A stretch of 64,000 nucleotides of DNA, taken from NCBI GenBank assembly GCA_020466095.1, contig CM035806.1, positions 9,372,214 through 9,436,213 on the forward strand, in the 5' to 3' direction. A program made the position numbers and the translations under genes. The first letter of the stretch is position 1; each line of letters opens with the position of its first letter. This DNA is from Chlorops oryzae. Taxonomy: Eukaryota; Arthropoda; Insecta; Diptera; Chloropidae. This document shows positions 1 to 10,686 of the stretch, piece by piece. The notes below the pieces were generated by a model. It made no database searches, was not told where the DNA came from, and was given only the letters and a program-made list of their open reading frames with translations.

Positions 1-1489
1 CATTCAGATGAACAGACATACATGCGTACATATGTTTGTTTACATATGCATATAAATTCTACGGCTTTCTGTATACCGCACTTCATTCTGAATTGCTATG
101 AACTCGTTCGTATGGGAATGTCGGCTCTGTGTGTGAACACACTCTCCATGGTACATACGCCAATACGACTCGGCGCTGCTCTACTCAGCCGGGTTAATAA
201 TTTATAATGCTCTTTCTTTATACCCCGTCAGTTCCGCCTACCGATTTGAGCTATTAAGAGCACCTTACATTGCGGTCGTAGGTATGAAATCGCATGTTAA
301 ACGTAAATTATGTTAGAGGAAAAATTAACTGACAACATCGGTGGCAGTTGGCAATTCCAATGAGTATGAGGTATCACTTGTGTGTGTGTGTGTGTGTGTA
401 TATATATTGAGTGTGTGTGTATGAGTATGTCTGTGCTGCAGTTGACTCCATTGTTTTTTATTTGTGTTATAGGCACTATCAGAAGGATAATGAAGAAGAA
501 GGAAAATGTCATCGGTTGGAGTTGGATGAGGATGTTTGTTCGAAAAGTTCCCATATTTTATATTGTCACATGAATATGATTCGTTTAGCCCTTTAAAATG
601 CCGAGAAAATGACGAGAAATTTTGAAAATAAAATTCTTCGATTATTTTCTGTCTATTCTGCCGTCATCTTTAAGAGCCCAGATTCATATGAAGCGAAAAT
701 AAAGTGACCATACGAAATTTATATACTAAAGCGGAAAAAAATCGTTACTATTCGGTAAAAGGTAACGATTACTGTAATTAGTCAGTAATCAATAACGTCT
801 CGTTACTGTTGGAAGTATCTCGTTACTAGTAATGTTTTTTGCACACATGCCATCTGATGGTTATCGGATTAATTTACCCTCTAATTCCTGGCTCCTTCTC
901 TAGACGGACTTTTTTCGAACAAATTACAAAAAAAAAAAAAAAAAAAAAAATTATACCTAATAATTTCAGATTCATGTTTCTCTACACTAAATTAGTCTTA
1001 TCTGAACTTTTCAGTGAAAAAAAAAAAAAAAAAAAAAAATTGTGGCATTAGAGGGTTAAGTACTAAAATAATGGATCCGCAAAACACTATGATAAAAGAG
1101 TGAGTTTGAATTGATATTTGATTACTAAATACTGGGTGCGGATTCAATGAGCTTACTTTAAAAAAATATAACGAGTATTAAGTAACGAGTGCTTAGTACC
1201 GATTACTTGACGAAAAATAACTAATAAATTCGAGTGGTGTAAATTTGTGCTTTTTTACAGCTCAAGTATATAGATATTCACACAAAAAAAAGTCCAAGCA
1301 ATCGAAAGTATTGTTTAAGCAGGGTTGCATCTGACTTTTTTCCTTTCCCTCACCATGAGTCAATATTTCTTGCAGAGTAAATATGTATGTATGAGAATAG
1401 CCGATTTGAAGCTCTGACTTTTTCGAGTGAAAATTTACCCACGAAGTGTTCGAAAGTGTAGAGTTTTCAAGAAAATTAAATATATAGTA
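1..1489. other. Non-coding stretch, no gene seen
   Basis: No frame in this stretch resembles a known protein. It holds a TG/TATA microsatellite at about 379-409, two A runs at about 929-950 and 1019-1038, and a scatter of GTAACGA-like motifs in both orientations at about 740-835 and 1170-1215 that may be the worn remains of a repeat. The first 300 bases show nothing distinctive. Confidence 0.6.
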
Positions 1490-1701
1490 CAGTGCTGTGC
1501 ACAATAAAAGATACTTTTTTTAAATTTCAATTTGTACTAAAACGTTACTTTTTTTTGCCTAAAAGCTTGGATTTTCACGTGCAAAGTAATAGAGCTTACT
1601 ATACAAAGAATATTTGGGAAAAACAAAAGCAATAACAAAATATATAAGAATAAAAACAAGTTAAAAAGTGATTTTGGTTGCTATTATTTTGCACAACACT
1701 G
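1490..1701. mobile_element. Tc1/mariner-like MITE, 212 bp
   Basis: The left end reads CAGTGCTGTGCACAATAAAAG-like sequence and the reverse complement of the right end reads CAGTGTTGTGCAAAATAATA, giving imperfect terminal inverted repeats of about 20 bp. A TA dinucleotide lies just outside the left end; the right flank is TT, so the target duplication is intact on one side only. Ends starting CAGTG with a TA target are typical of the Tc1/mariner superfamily. The interior is AT-rich without a transposase, so this would be non-autonomous. The family assignment is inference from the ends. Confidence 0.55.
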
Positions 1702-2625
1702 TTGGTGTCCCTCTCACACTTTAAGCGTTGAGTTAATTGGCTTACTTACATACAATCAGCAAGTATTTAATCCATATCTAAGACTCATTACTACAAAAAG
1801 TAAAAAAAAAAATATATCAAAGCCGTTTTTTCTGTCATTCTAAGCAGGGCTGCATTTGAGGATTTTGAGTTTAAAATAAACAAACAAGGAGACAAAAAAA
1901 AAAAAAAAAACTATTCCTCTCAAGCCCAGAGTGTGAGAGTTAATATCATTCCCTACATTTTTTTTTTGCATTTTTTTATTTTCTTATTTTTTTTTTTTTT
2001 TTTTTTTTTGTTTGCTTTTTCATCAAAAAGCACGCTTCGAGCATAACTGAAAAGTCAAAGAGTGAAAAAACGAAAGGAATAAAAGAAGAAAACGAATAAA
2101 AAAAAAATAAAAAAATGAAAAAATTTTCCCCATTTAAGCCGAAAACCATTTTCAAACAAAAAACCGCACGTACGTGCCTAAGTATCGCAGACGCGTGCAT
2201 GGCATGCCAGTGTTTCCATGATTTCTTGTCCATTCGTTCGTGTATTTTCTGGTTTTTGTTGTTGTTGTTTCATGTTCTCCTTGCAAATCTCTTTACAGTG
2301 CATTGTAGGACTTCCTCTACATATCCTTTGCCTGCTTAATGCCGGCGCTTCCGCTTGAGCGTTTCAACGATGAAGCATCGCAAGCACGAGCAAAAGGGTA
2401 AATAAGGATATGCGAATCCTTTCTCTGGCACATGCAGCACGAATTGAATAGTTCTATGCGCTAATGGATGTATCCATAGGCAAATTCTATAGCAGACGTG
2501 AGTGTGTGCTCGGTCGGTGAGTTGTTTTGGCTTGTCCTTTTGCTGTTTGCTCAGCAGGCAGAAATGGAAATACACAAATATGTTTTCGAATGCGAAATCG
2601 GATATGAATGAATGCGACCGACTGC

Positions 2626-2684
2626 CGACGACCAACGACCAACGACCAACGACCGACGACCGAGGACCGACGACCGATGGCATG
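2626..2684 (+). repeat. 7-bp minisatellite (CGACCAA/CGACCGA)
   Basis: About eight units of a CGACCAA/CGACCGA heptamer in a row, with drift to CGAGGAC near the end. It explains the TNDQRPTTDD-type peptide of the overlapping small frame, which is therefore not evidence of a gene. Confidence 0.8.
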
Positions 2685-2954
2685 TCATGTTGAGCCGTAA
2701 TCATTTTAAGGCGAAACAAAAGCAAAAGAAAAAAAAAAAAAAAAAAAAAAACAACCACAGGTAGATCTAATATCTATAACAACAACAAAGAGCATAACAA
2801 AAGCAACATCACTTTGTTAAAATCAACATTAAATTGGATTATAGCCAGCACGAAGGACGGCAAAAGGAAGGGCTTGAGTAACTCGATTCAAGGATTACTT
2901 CTGCTTTCATAATGAAATATTCTTTTTCGCTCTCGCTATCACCCTCCCTCTCGC

Positions 2955-3001
2955 TCTCACACACAAACACACACACACACACCACACACACACACACACA
3001 C
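2955..3001. repeat. CA dinucleotide microsatellite
   Basis: A run of CA repeats interrupted once by CCA, preceded by CTCTCGCT-type pyrimidine sequence. Ordinary simple-sequence repeat. Confidence 0.9.
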
Positions 3002-4399
3002 TCTGTATCCTTCCGTTTCCGCTTGTCATGCCAATACCACTTGCTATCATACTTAGAGCCGATCTGAGGGCAGATTGTTATTATTGCTTTCCTTGTTATT
3101 GCGTTTGTTGCTGCTATCCATGTTGCTGTTGGTTTTTGTTGTTGTCATGTTGTTGTAATGTTATTATTATTGTTATTATTGCTTAATGCAGAGCAAATTT
3201 AATCTGTTGACATTAATATTTATGCAAATTTATGCGAAAGTTGATGTCTTTGCTATGAATTTAAGCGTTTTGGACATCAAATTGTACTTTCGATGTGAAG
3301 GCGGCTCATCATCATTCTCGAAGGACAATGTCTTTTATTATAAAAAAAAAAAAAAAAAAAAATATGAAAAATATATATATAAAAATATACAAAAAAGAGA
3401 AGGAATAAATAAAATAAAATGGAATAAAATTAAATTAAATAAAAAGCAATTTAATGGAGCGATTTGCCGCGTCATTCTCTGCATTTGACAGTAAGCAAAA
3501 GTTGCGCTCAACGAGAAGAAGGACAACCTGTATCAAAAGGACCTACTATGTAGGCTTAAATATTTTTTTTTTTTCTTTTCATTTCTTCTCTTTTCATTCC
3601 TTCTTTTGCTGTTTAAGGCACTATAAATATATTAAGATTGTGAGTGGTTTTTTTTATGTGCTTTTATTTAACGACGAAAGGACATCAGCTACCAAAGGGA
3701 CACAACAGAATGGTAAGGGGTTACCCCCTGAAAAACGAAAAAATTATTGCTTTTTTTTTTTAAAGGTTCTTTAGATTTCGTAGGAATAAATATTTTTATT
3801 CAAAGGTGGGTGGCTAAGAAGCTCAGCAGAATTGTTGTCACAGAAATAATAAGTACTTAAGAGAGAAAAGGAAAAATTTTTTTTAAATAGGTAGACGAAT
3901 TCAAGTACCGCGAAATACGTTTTTTTCTATGCTTCTTTTTTTTTTAAACTTTATGATTGACAATAAGAAATTGCGTTTTCCTGCATAGTCTAATATACAA
4001 AACCTATTGAGAATATGCTGTAAAAAAAATCAGACCGAAACACTTAGTAATAAAAAACTTACAGCGTTGTTTTCGAAACGTCGTTTTCTGGTACGGTGAA
4101 TATCCTACAGGCCAAACAATCTAACCGATTGCTTTGAAACTTTAACACATTTTTCCACATATTAGTAGTTCTCGCAGGTACCGGAATTACTAATATCTAA
4201 TATCTAAGTACTAATATCCAGTAAAAATGTGTGCAATATGGTACAAGAACACATCACTCATACGCCAAGTCTTAAGTATAAAAATATGCAGTTTATTTTT
4301 CTAAATATTTCAAAAACTAATATAGATAGAAAGATAGAAACAAACGGTGAATCATTGTTAACAAAACAAGGAACCGAGAAAACTTCTTTTTATATTTTA

Positions 4400-4459
4400 C
4401 ACTGAGAAAAATTTTTGCACAAAAAAGAAAACAAAAATTTGACTATTTTTTTTTCAGTG
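4400..4459. mobile_element. 60-bp micro-palindrome with CACTGA ends
   Basis: Begins CACTGAGAAAAATTTTTG and ends with TTTTTTTTTCAGTG, forming short inverted ends around an A/T core. TA flanks the left side and CA the right. A similar unit lies at 5734-5791. It could be a very short TA-targeting MITE or chance palindromic AT-rich DNA. Confidence 0.35.
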
Positions 4460-4850
4460 CATTCCGGGTTTTGTAATACTTTTTTGCTATTTTAAAAACA
4501 TACCTCTCAGCTTAAACTTTTATTCAAAAGAAGATTCATTTAAATCGATGAATAGCTTCTTGAGATATTTAAGAAAACTTGAGAGCATATTTTTTTATAC
4601 TTAAGACTTGGCGTATGAGTGATTTGTTTTTGTACCATCCCAGTAGTCAGCAGGTCGCCCCCGATATTTGTGACATGCCAAAGTGCCAGTCCTTGATGGC
4701 TAGCCATTTCACCACATACCACAGGTTCACCTACCACATGAACCTGAAAGAGTAGATAGGCCTCAGCTCACATTTCCCTATTCGCTGCGTATGATTGTTT
4801 TTGCTGTTGTCTGCTTTTACATCGCATTCTGATCATTTGCCCGTCAAGCG

Positions 4851-4920
4851 TTCGATAGCGCAGTGGTTCAAATTATGACTCGATAGCCGGGAGGTTCGGG
4901 GTTCAATCCCTGCGGGCGGC
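4851..4920 (+). other. tRNA-like segment (A box and B box)
   Basis: TAGCGCAGTGG at 4856-4866 matches the pol III A-box consensus (TRGCNNAGYNGG) and GGTTCAATCCC at 4900-4910 matches the B box (GGTTCGANYCC), at tRNA-like spacing of about 33 bp. The T stem pairs only partly and no acceptor stem closes, so it is not a functional tRNA gene. It may be a captured SINE head or an internal pol III promoter inside the TIR element. Confidence 0.7.
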
Positions 4921-5154
4921 GAGAATTTTTCCTAAATTTTTTACTTTTTTTATAAATTAGAGTTTTTTTTTTTTTTGTTCACAGTTCAGTTATTTTGGAA
5001 GACAAACATTTTCCCCTAAATTTTTAGGGTTTAATTATTATTTTTTTTTTAATGGTTCATTTTCAAGTAAACAATTTTTGGAGTGAAAAAATTCGTTTCC
5101 CAAAATCTGAGCAACGCTAAGCTCAAGTGAGCATTTTGACCAAGAAATTAAATT

Positions 5155-5220
5155 CGTTCGTTTAGCGTAATGGTTAAGGCATTCGCCCAGCGATCTGGTG
5201 GTCAGCGGTTCGAGGCGAGA
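5155..5220 (+). other. Second tRNA-like segment in the same element
   Basis: TAGCGTAATGG at 5163-5173 fits an A box, and GGTTCGAGGC at 5207-5216 a B box missing the usual final CCC. It shows the same orientation as the first tRNA-like segment 300 bp upstream, and AT-rich DNA follows. The truncated B box suggests decay. Confidence 0.6.
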
Positions 5221-5733
5221 TAATTTTAAGAGAAGTATATAAAAAAGATTTAAAATAAAAATTAGATAAACAAAAAAATATTATAATTAATAAAATAAAT
5301 AAATGTAAAAAAAGTCAAAACAAAAAATGAAATTTTTCTTTTTTCTCAGTCGCTGGTGCTGGGCCATTTTCCTGCCCCTTTTCGCTAGTGAAATGACTGG
5401 TTAAAGGTGGCGCATGAAAGGACGACCTGTCCCCGGCAATGAGATCGTAATGTTAAATTCGCCAGCGTCTTGGATAGGAAAGGGACCTATCCCCGACACC
5501 CAGTGACTAGTGAAATCGCTAGTGTTGTGGTGGCTCCGCTGACTACTGGGATATTGCACACATTTGTACTGGATATGTATTAGTACTGGGAGCATATATG
5601 TAGGTGCACTTGCAATTTTTTGAATATCGCACTGTTCCGCCATCCGATTTGAATATTTTTTTCTTTCAAATGAAAGCAAACACTAGGGGCCATTTTTTAA
5701 ACAAATTTATAGAGCGGCGCAAAACTGGGAGTA

Positions 5734-5791
5734 CACTGAAAAAAATATTCAAAATTTTCTTTTTAATTTTGTGAAAAATTTTTCTTCAGTG
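5734..5791. mobile_element. 58-bp micro-palindrome flanked by TA
   Basis: CACTGAAAAAAAT at the left and ATTTTTCTTCAGTG at the right, with TA on both outer sides. Same type as 4400-4459. Possibly a tiny TA-target MITE; chance palindrome is not excluded. Confidence 0.4.
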
Positions 5792-7703
5792 TAAAAATTA
5801 AAAAAAATTTTTTTAGTTTCTCCGTTTTATTGTCTAACATAATCTTTTTAGTTCGTCGTTCTATATCAATTGGGTGTTGAGAAATTTAATTTTGAAAAAA
5901 GGCTTACCAAAAATTGATTTTCAAGGATATCTCAAGGACTATTGAAAATAAGAATCTAAAACAGTGGTCTCCACACTATTTTTAGATTGCACCTATCGAA
6001 AAATCAACAAATTTTAAAAATTCCTTTCAGAGAGCCGCATGCCTTTGCTCAACCGGCCAGACCCTTTGAATTTTGAATTTGCCTTAAATTTTCGGCGTTT
6101 CAAGAATATGCACTCACAATGTGAATGAAAATGAATCTGAAGATGGAGGAGAGAACGATAGAAAGTTTTGTGTAAAAAGACAAAAATAAGAAGAACAAAA
6201 TAATGATAAAAAAAAAAAAAATTATAAATTGAAGGAAGAAAAGCGAAAATTATAACTTTTCCCACGAGTTCGCTAAACCGCTTTCTGCTTGGCAACACTC
6301 TTAAGCGCACTTCAATTCAATTTAAAATTCCTGCATAGCATACACTGAGAATTCATTTGGGTTCTTCTGCCCTTTTTTCTTTTGTTCTTTTTGTTAGTTC
6401 TACTTCAGCCACCTTGGAACGAAGTAGCGACGGAGCGAAGGATCGGATCGGAACGGAATGGAATGGAATGGAAGGGGGCAAGAACATCCGAAAACTTAAC
6501 AGCCAAAGTCAAGCCAACTCACAGCTTGAAAACTTTTCGACGGAGCGACAGACAACACACACACACACACACATCGACACGGTTGCTGTGATGGTGGAAA
6601 ACCCAGTCAGCCAGTCAGTCAGTCAGTCAGTCAACTAGTCAGTGAGCAAATAAATGAACAAACGATGCAACGAGAGTGTTGCTACATATTTTCAGCTTTA
6701 TCATTGCCGGCGTTGCCAAAAAAAAAAAAAAATAAATAAAAATGAAATCCAAAAAGCGAAAGGACGATAGTGAATCCAATGCGTACACAGTCATTCCTTA
6801 CGTTGTCATATTGTTGTTGTTTTTCGCTCATCTTCTCCGTGTTCTTTTTATTTATTTTTATTTTTTGCTATTTTTTAAATTTTTTAAAAACTTTTTTCTG
6901 AGTAGCTTTCGTGTGAAAGTTGTTGGGCGTGAGGGAGGGCGGTTGAACGGAAATGTAAATGAAGCAAATATGACGAACGGAAGTAGAAAATCCAGAAAGT
7001 GAAGTTAACTGCAAACGAATAAAGCAAATATTTTTGCTACCAACTTCAAAACTTCAATTCAACTTAGTTTATAAAATATGTATAGAAAATGTAGTCTCTG
7101 CAGATGCAACGTCATCATTGTCACTTTACAAAGTGGAAACTTTGTCGTAGTCGTCGCTTCTCGTTTGTCGATTGTTTGTCGACAGAAGGAAGCAACGAAG
7201 GACACCGTTCACCGTTCACCGCCCCACACGTTTAGGAGGTGTCTTAATAAGTACATAGATACGTTGGTATGCAAAGTCGAGAAGAGGTATGTAGGTACTC
7301 TTTTGCTTGACTGCAGCACTAAAAATTTTTAGATGAATGCATGAACGACTGTGGCGCCTTTGATGGTGCAAAACACAAATCAAATTCGTAAAGGAGAGAA
7401 GTATAAGAGAGATCTTCTGAACTTTTTGTGGACTCTTTTAATTAAAAATAAAAAACAAAAAAATACACCAGAAAGCACCCGCAACACTTGGCTGAGGAAT
7501 CTGAAGACCCCAATTCAAGAAAGCGGTTAACAGTATTTCTATTTCTAAATACACAGTCAGCCGAGTAGGGATGTTATGAACCCCGGATTGAGTGAACACA
7601 TGGACTGAGGCTTGTCTATATAACAGTTTACGCTGGTGTTCTAACTTTTCGCGAGAAAGATCATTCAAAGATCATTAGGAAAACATAAGCATGTGAAAAC
7701 TGA
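5792..7703. other. Non-coding stretch, simple repeats only
   Basis: No supported gene. It contains a GGAAT-type run at about 6440-6473, a CA run at about 6547-6573, a CAGT tetranucleotide run at about 6604-6634 and an A run at about 6718-6731. The sequence CAGTGGTCTCCACAC near 5962 resembles a hAT end but no partner was found. Confidence 0.55.
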
Positions 7704-8795
7704 GACTCGTTAGTGTGAACAAATTCGATAGTATGAACTAGAGATGCCGCGGATAGTGATTTTGCCGGATACCGGATACCGGATATCCGGCAAGCTGCGA
7801 GGCCGGATAGCCGGATATCCGGCAACCGGATAGTTGAATAGCGAGAGACTCTTTTCCGAGGCGGGTCTGGTCTACGAAAATAAGCGAAATCGTTTGTTGG
7901 CTGTAAACGCAGAAAAACTGGTATTTATTCATCACAATTTACCACTCGTTAACTATGAGTATTAAATGTAAAACAAAAATAAGAAATGTTTTCTATCTTT
8001 TTCTATTGATCTTCTAGCGTATCTAAGGATTTTGTACGTTTTTTTTTGATTTTTTGAAATACATAAACACATAAAAGTCGTCATCATTACAAATCGTTTT
8101 GTTCTACTTAATTATTTCATAAAGGGCTTCCTTCAAGGAGATTTATATGAAAAACTGTGAAATTTTTTAATATCCGGTATCCGGCCGGATAATGAGTTAG
8201 TATCCGGCATCCGGCCGAATAGTTCATTTTATGCCGGATATGCCGGATACCGGATAGTAACCGGATATCCGCGGCATCTCTAGTATGAAAAGGCGTCATT
8301 GGTGCAAAAAACCTCGGTAATATGAACCGGTGTCGATAATGTCAACAGTATCGATAGTCTGAACAGCCGCGATAGTGTGAACAAATTCAATAGTATGAAA
8401 AGGCGTCATTGGTGCAAAAAACCTCGGTAATATGAACCGGTGCCGATAATGTCAACAGTCTCGATAGTGTGAACAGCCGCGATAGTGTGAACAAATTCAA
8501 TAGTATGAAAAGGCGTCATTGGTGCAAAAAACCTCTGTAATATGAACCGGTGCCGATAATGTCAACAGTCTCGATAGTGTGAACAGCCGCGATAGTGTGA
8601 ACAAATTCGATAGTATGAACAGGCGTCGATGGTGCAAAAAACCTCGGTAATATGAACCGGTGTCGATAATGTCAACAGTCTCGATAGTGTGAACAGCCTC
8701 GATATTGTGAACAGATTCGATAGTATGAATAGGCGTCGATAAAGCGAAACACTTGGGTAATATGAACAGGCCTCGATAGTATGAACAGCCTCGAA
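7704..8795. repeat. 110-bp higher-order satellite array (interrupted)
   Basis: The anchor GTATGAA recurs at 8283, 8393, 8503, 8613 and 8723, an exact 110-bp period. Each 110-bp unit breaks into six subunits of 18-19 bp, each built on CGATAGTGTGAACA with different 3' parts, so this is a higher-order repeat. The array begins at about 7704, is interrupted by a hAT element at 7739-8282, and decays after about 8760. About four and a half complete units are present. No protein-coding content. Confidence 0.9.
7739..8282. mobile_element. Non-autonomous hAT element, 544 bp, inserted in the satellite
   Basis: The ends are TAGAGATGCCGCGGATA at 7739 and TATCCGCGGCATCTCTA at 8282, a perfect 17-bp TIR that fits the hAT end consensus TAGNGNTG. 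The 8-bp flanks are GTATGAAC (7731-7738) and GTATGAAA (8283-8290), a 7/8 match, though the satellite itself repeats this word. Just inside each end lie clusters of CCGGATA in both orientations, like the subterminal motif clusters that hAT transposases bind. There is no transposase frame; the core is AT-rich. It needs an autonomous partner. Confidence 0.88.
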
Positions 8796-10336
8796 CAGGC
8801 CTTGCGAAAATTGGTTCACTTTATCCAGACCCTACTGCGCGTTTGATTAGCTCATGAGGTCTTTTTAACCGATTTTAAAACGACAACAACAAATGGCCCC
8901 ATTGATATTGGTAAAAAAAAATCTATCCAGTCTAATATGGGTTAATATTTATCAAAATTTCTGTGCAAATCTGAAAGGTAATTAGATATGTACATACTTA
9001 TGGTATATGCGGACGCGACAATATCGTTACTTTGAGCGGCAAAGCCCCGCGCCCCCTTTCCTTTCCCCCACCCCTTTCTCACCATAAAACTATGAGTATC
9101 CGCGACAAAAGTCTCCACATCTAAACACGGACTAAGTTGCGTGTCACGCACTCACAGGCGGTCGCGGCACTGCGTCACGCGGTCTGCACTACCATGGGCA
9201 CATCCATAGTGTTTGCTCACCATCAACACCGCCAGGACCAGGAGCAGCACCACCACCATCACTCACCGCTCAATTCAATCACGCTTTCCATATACTTTTT
9301 CCTTTTTCTTTTTCTGTCTCTTTCTCCTCCTCCTCTTTTACAATTCTCTTTTGCGCACTATATACATACATATATCCTTTGGTAATTTTGTTTGTGTGTA
9401 TTTTATTTATTGGTCTACGAAATTGTTGTCGCGTCGTTATTTTCTTTCCAAAGTATGCGATTCCTCTTACCACTGTGACACGTAATTTGCAAGCTTTAAG
9501 CATGGCTTCCATCATGTCCTTTAGAGGTACTTAAGCAGCAGGCAGCAGCAGCAGTAGTGAGCGGCGCAGCCTTTTTTCTTTTTGGTGGTTTTTCTTTCTT
9601 CTTCAGTTTTTATTCCAATTGTTTTTTTTTTGGTTAATTTTTTGTTTTGTTTTTGTGTTTATGTTTTTTGTCCGTAAAGTAAGTTTCCAGGAAAGTTTTT
9701 TCGTCTTTTCATTCGTTTTTTTTTTTTTTTGGTGTTATTTTGTTTTCATCATCGGATTCTGAATTTCACAGTTTCTGGCTCTCAGTTATTTCAGATCGCA
9801 TTGAAGAGGAAAATTCCGAGTAGATTATTTTAGTACGAAGAAGATGAAGAAGAAGAAGAAGAGGGACAACAACAACAACAACAAGCAAAAAGGATTTCGA
9901 ATATCAAGTTTGAAGGTTGAACGAAAGTGCATTACACAAGAGCAGTTTCCCGGAAAAAGGATGGATATACGAGTGTGTGTATGCTTGAGAAAGCCGAGAG
10001 CAAATTCACCGAATTGTTTTTTCAGGAAATTCCTCCAAACATCCTACGTACATACATACATTAATATGTACATACATAGGTATTTGTGTTTCATATGGAT
10101 TTTCTCGGAAATGGCAATCGGATTTGTTTTGTGAATTTCGAAATAAACGAAATCTAATCTAGATATGCATTCATGCAAGTGATATCCTTGTGCCCTAACG
10201 AATAGGTGAATAAGATTTAATGTGTTAAAAATATGATTCGATTTGAGCTCTGCTCGATTATTTGTTCTGTACAATCGATTTTTTAGTAAGGATTTGTTTA
10301 TGGATAATTTGCAGGGATAATTTAAAGGCAAATATT
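8796..10336. other. Non-coding stretch with one GC-richer island
   Basis: No gene could be supported. About 9010-9270 is richer in G+C and includes CAC/CAT triplets that translate to a short His-rich peptide starting at 9137; this resembles fly coding homopolymers but there is no homology or splice support. The rest is AT-rich, with AGCAGC at about 9536-9556, T runs at about 9623-9660 and 9717-9731, and GAA/CAA triplets at 9843-9885. Confidence 0.5.
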
Positions 10337-10412
10337 TGTGCAAAAGTTTGTGCAAAATTTTGTGCAAAGTTTGTGCAAAAGTTTGCACAAAAGTTTGTGC
10401 AAAAGTTGGTGC
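10337..10412. repeat. 12-bp minisatellite (TTTGTGCAAAAG)
   Basis: About six to seven copies of a TTTGTGCAAAAG-like unit with small length changes. The palindromic core TTTGTGCAAA reads similarly on both strands, which explains the FAQTFVQTFAQ-type peptide in the minus-strand frame. Confidence 0.8.
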
Positions 10413-10523
10413 AATTTTATACCAACTCCTTAAGAGAAAAAGTAAACAGGAAAACTTAAAGAGCATCTCAATTGAAAAGACTAAAGGAAAGTGCGAGTGG
10501 GGTGTAGGTGGTGTGGGTGTGGG

Positions 10524-10678
10524 CAGGCCCGTAGAGAGAAATTTGGGGCCCGGGGGATTTTTTTCCGGGGTCCTCACAGAAATGTGCGCCAACAAAATCC
10601 CCTTGCCAATTGTGGGCCCCTTCATAAAGCCCGTGGGAAAATGCCCCTTTTCCATCCCCCCTCCTCTATACAGACCTG
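10524..10678. mobile_element. hAT MITE, 155 bp, perfect 8-bp target duplication
   Basis: The left end is CAGGCCCGTAGAGAG and the right end, reverse-complemented, is CAGGTCTGTATAGAGGAG, an imperfect TIR of about 15 bp. The 8 bases outside each end are identical (GGTGTGGG at 10516-10523 and 10679-10686). The interior is G/C-rich with runs of G and C, unlike the AT-rich surroundings. An 8-bp duplication and CAGG ends fit hAT. No coding capacity. Confidence 0.88.
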
Positions 10679-10686
10679 GGTGTGGG

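Larger units (their letters stand above)
1702..4202. other. Non-coding stretch with low-complexity tracts
   Basis: No supported gene. Seen here: a T run at about 1989-2009, an A run at about 2729-2750, GTT/ATT-rich sequence at about 3130-3182 and an A run at about 3342-3361. The translated frames that cross it are short and dominated by poly-K, poly-F or N-rich low-complexity peptides. Confidence 0.6.
4639..5550. mobile_element. 912-bp TIR element (family CCCAGTAGTCAGC) with two tRNA-like segments
   Basis: The ends are CCCAGTAGTCAGC at 4639 and GCTGACTACTGGG at 5550. AT dinucleotides abut both ends (4637-4638 and 5551-5552). The insertion interrupts one arm of the surrounding inverted repeat; the other arm (near 4245-4250) keeps the uninterrupted sequence, which confirms both the boundaries and a 2-bp AT target duplication. 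The interior has no transposase frame. It contains two A-box/B-box tRNA-like stretches on the + strand (4851-4920 and 5155-5220), each followed by AT-rich DNA. A 2-bp target duplication with these ends is not typical of hAT; the ISL2EU lineage of Harbinger is one candidate to test. Related in layout to the elements at 22266, 34543, 47026 and 62364. Confidence 0.88.
4203..5582. mobile_element. Inverted-repeat element split by a later TIR-element insertion
   Basis: The left arm (about 4203-4320) contains AGTACTAATATCCAG, then AATGTGTGCAATATGGTAC, then ACTCATACGCCAAGTCTTAA. The same blocks return reverse-complemented on the right, but in two pieces: 4583-4636 (GACTTGGCGTATGAGTGA to GTACC) and 5551-5582 (ATTGCACACATTT to TTAGTACT). 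The 4639-5550 element sits exactly between them. Without that insertion the unit is about 470 bp with arms of about 100 bp. No protein is encoded. The outer target duplication is not clear, so the superfamily is unknown. Confidence 0.7.

Noticed and set aside
4851..4920. Functional tRNA gene
   Set aside because: A and B boxes are present but the acceptor stem is missing and the T stem pairs only partly; the same holds for the other tRNA-like segments.
5962..6050. hAT end CAGTGGTCTCCACAC
   Set aside because: No matching inverted end or duplication was found nearby.
9137..9385. His-rich small protein
   Set aside because: Only CAC/CAT triplet richness supports it; no domain, splice or start context.
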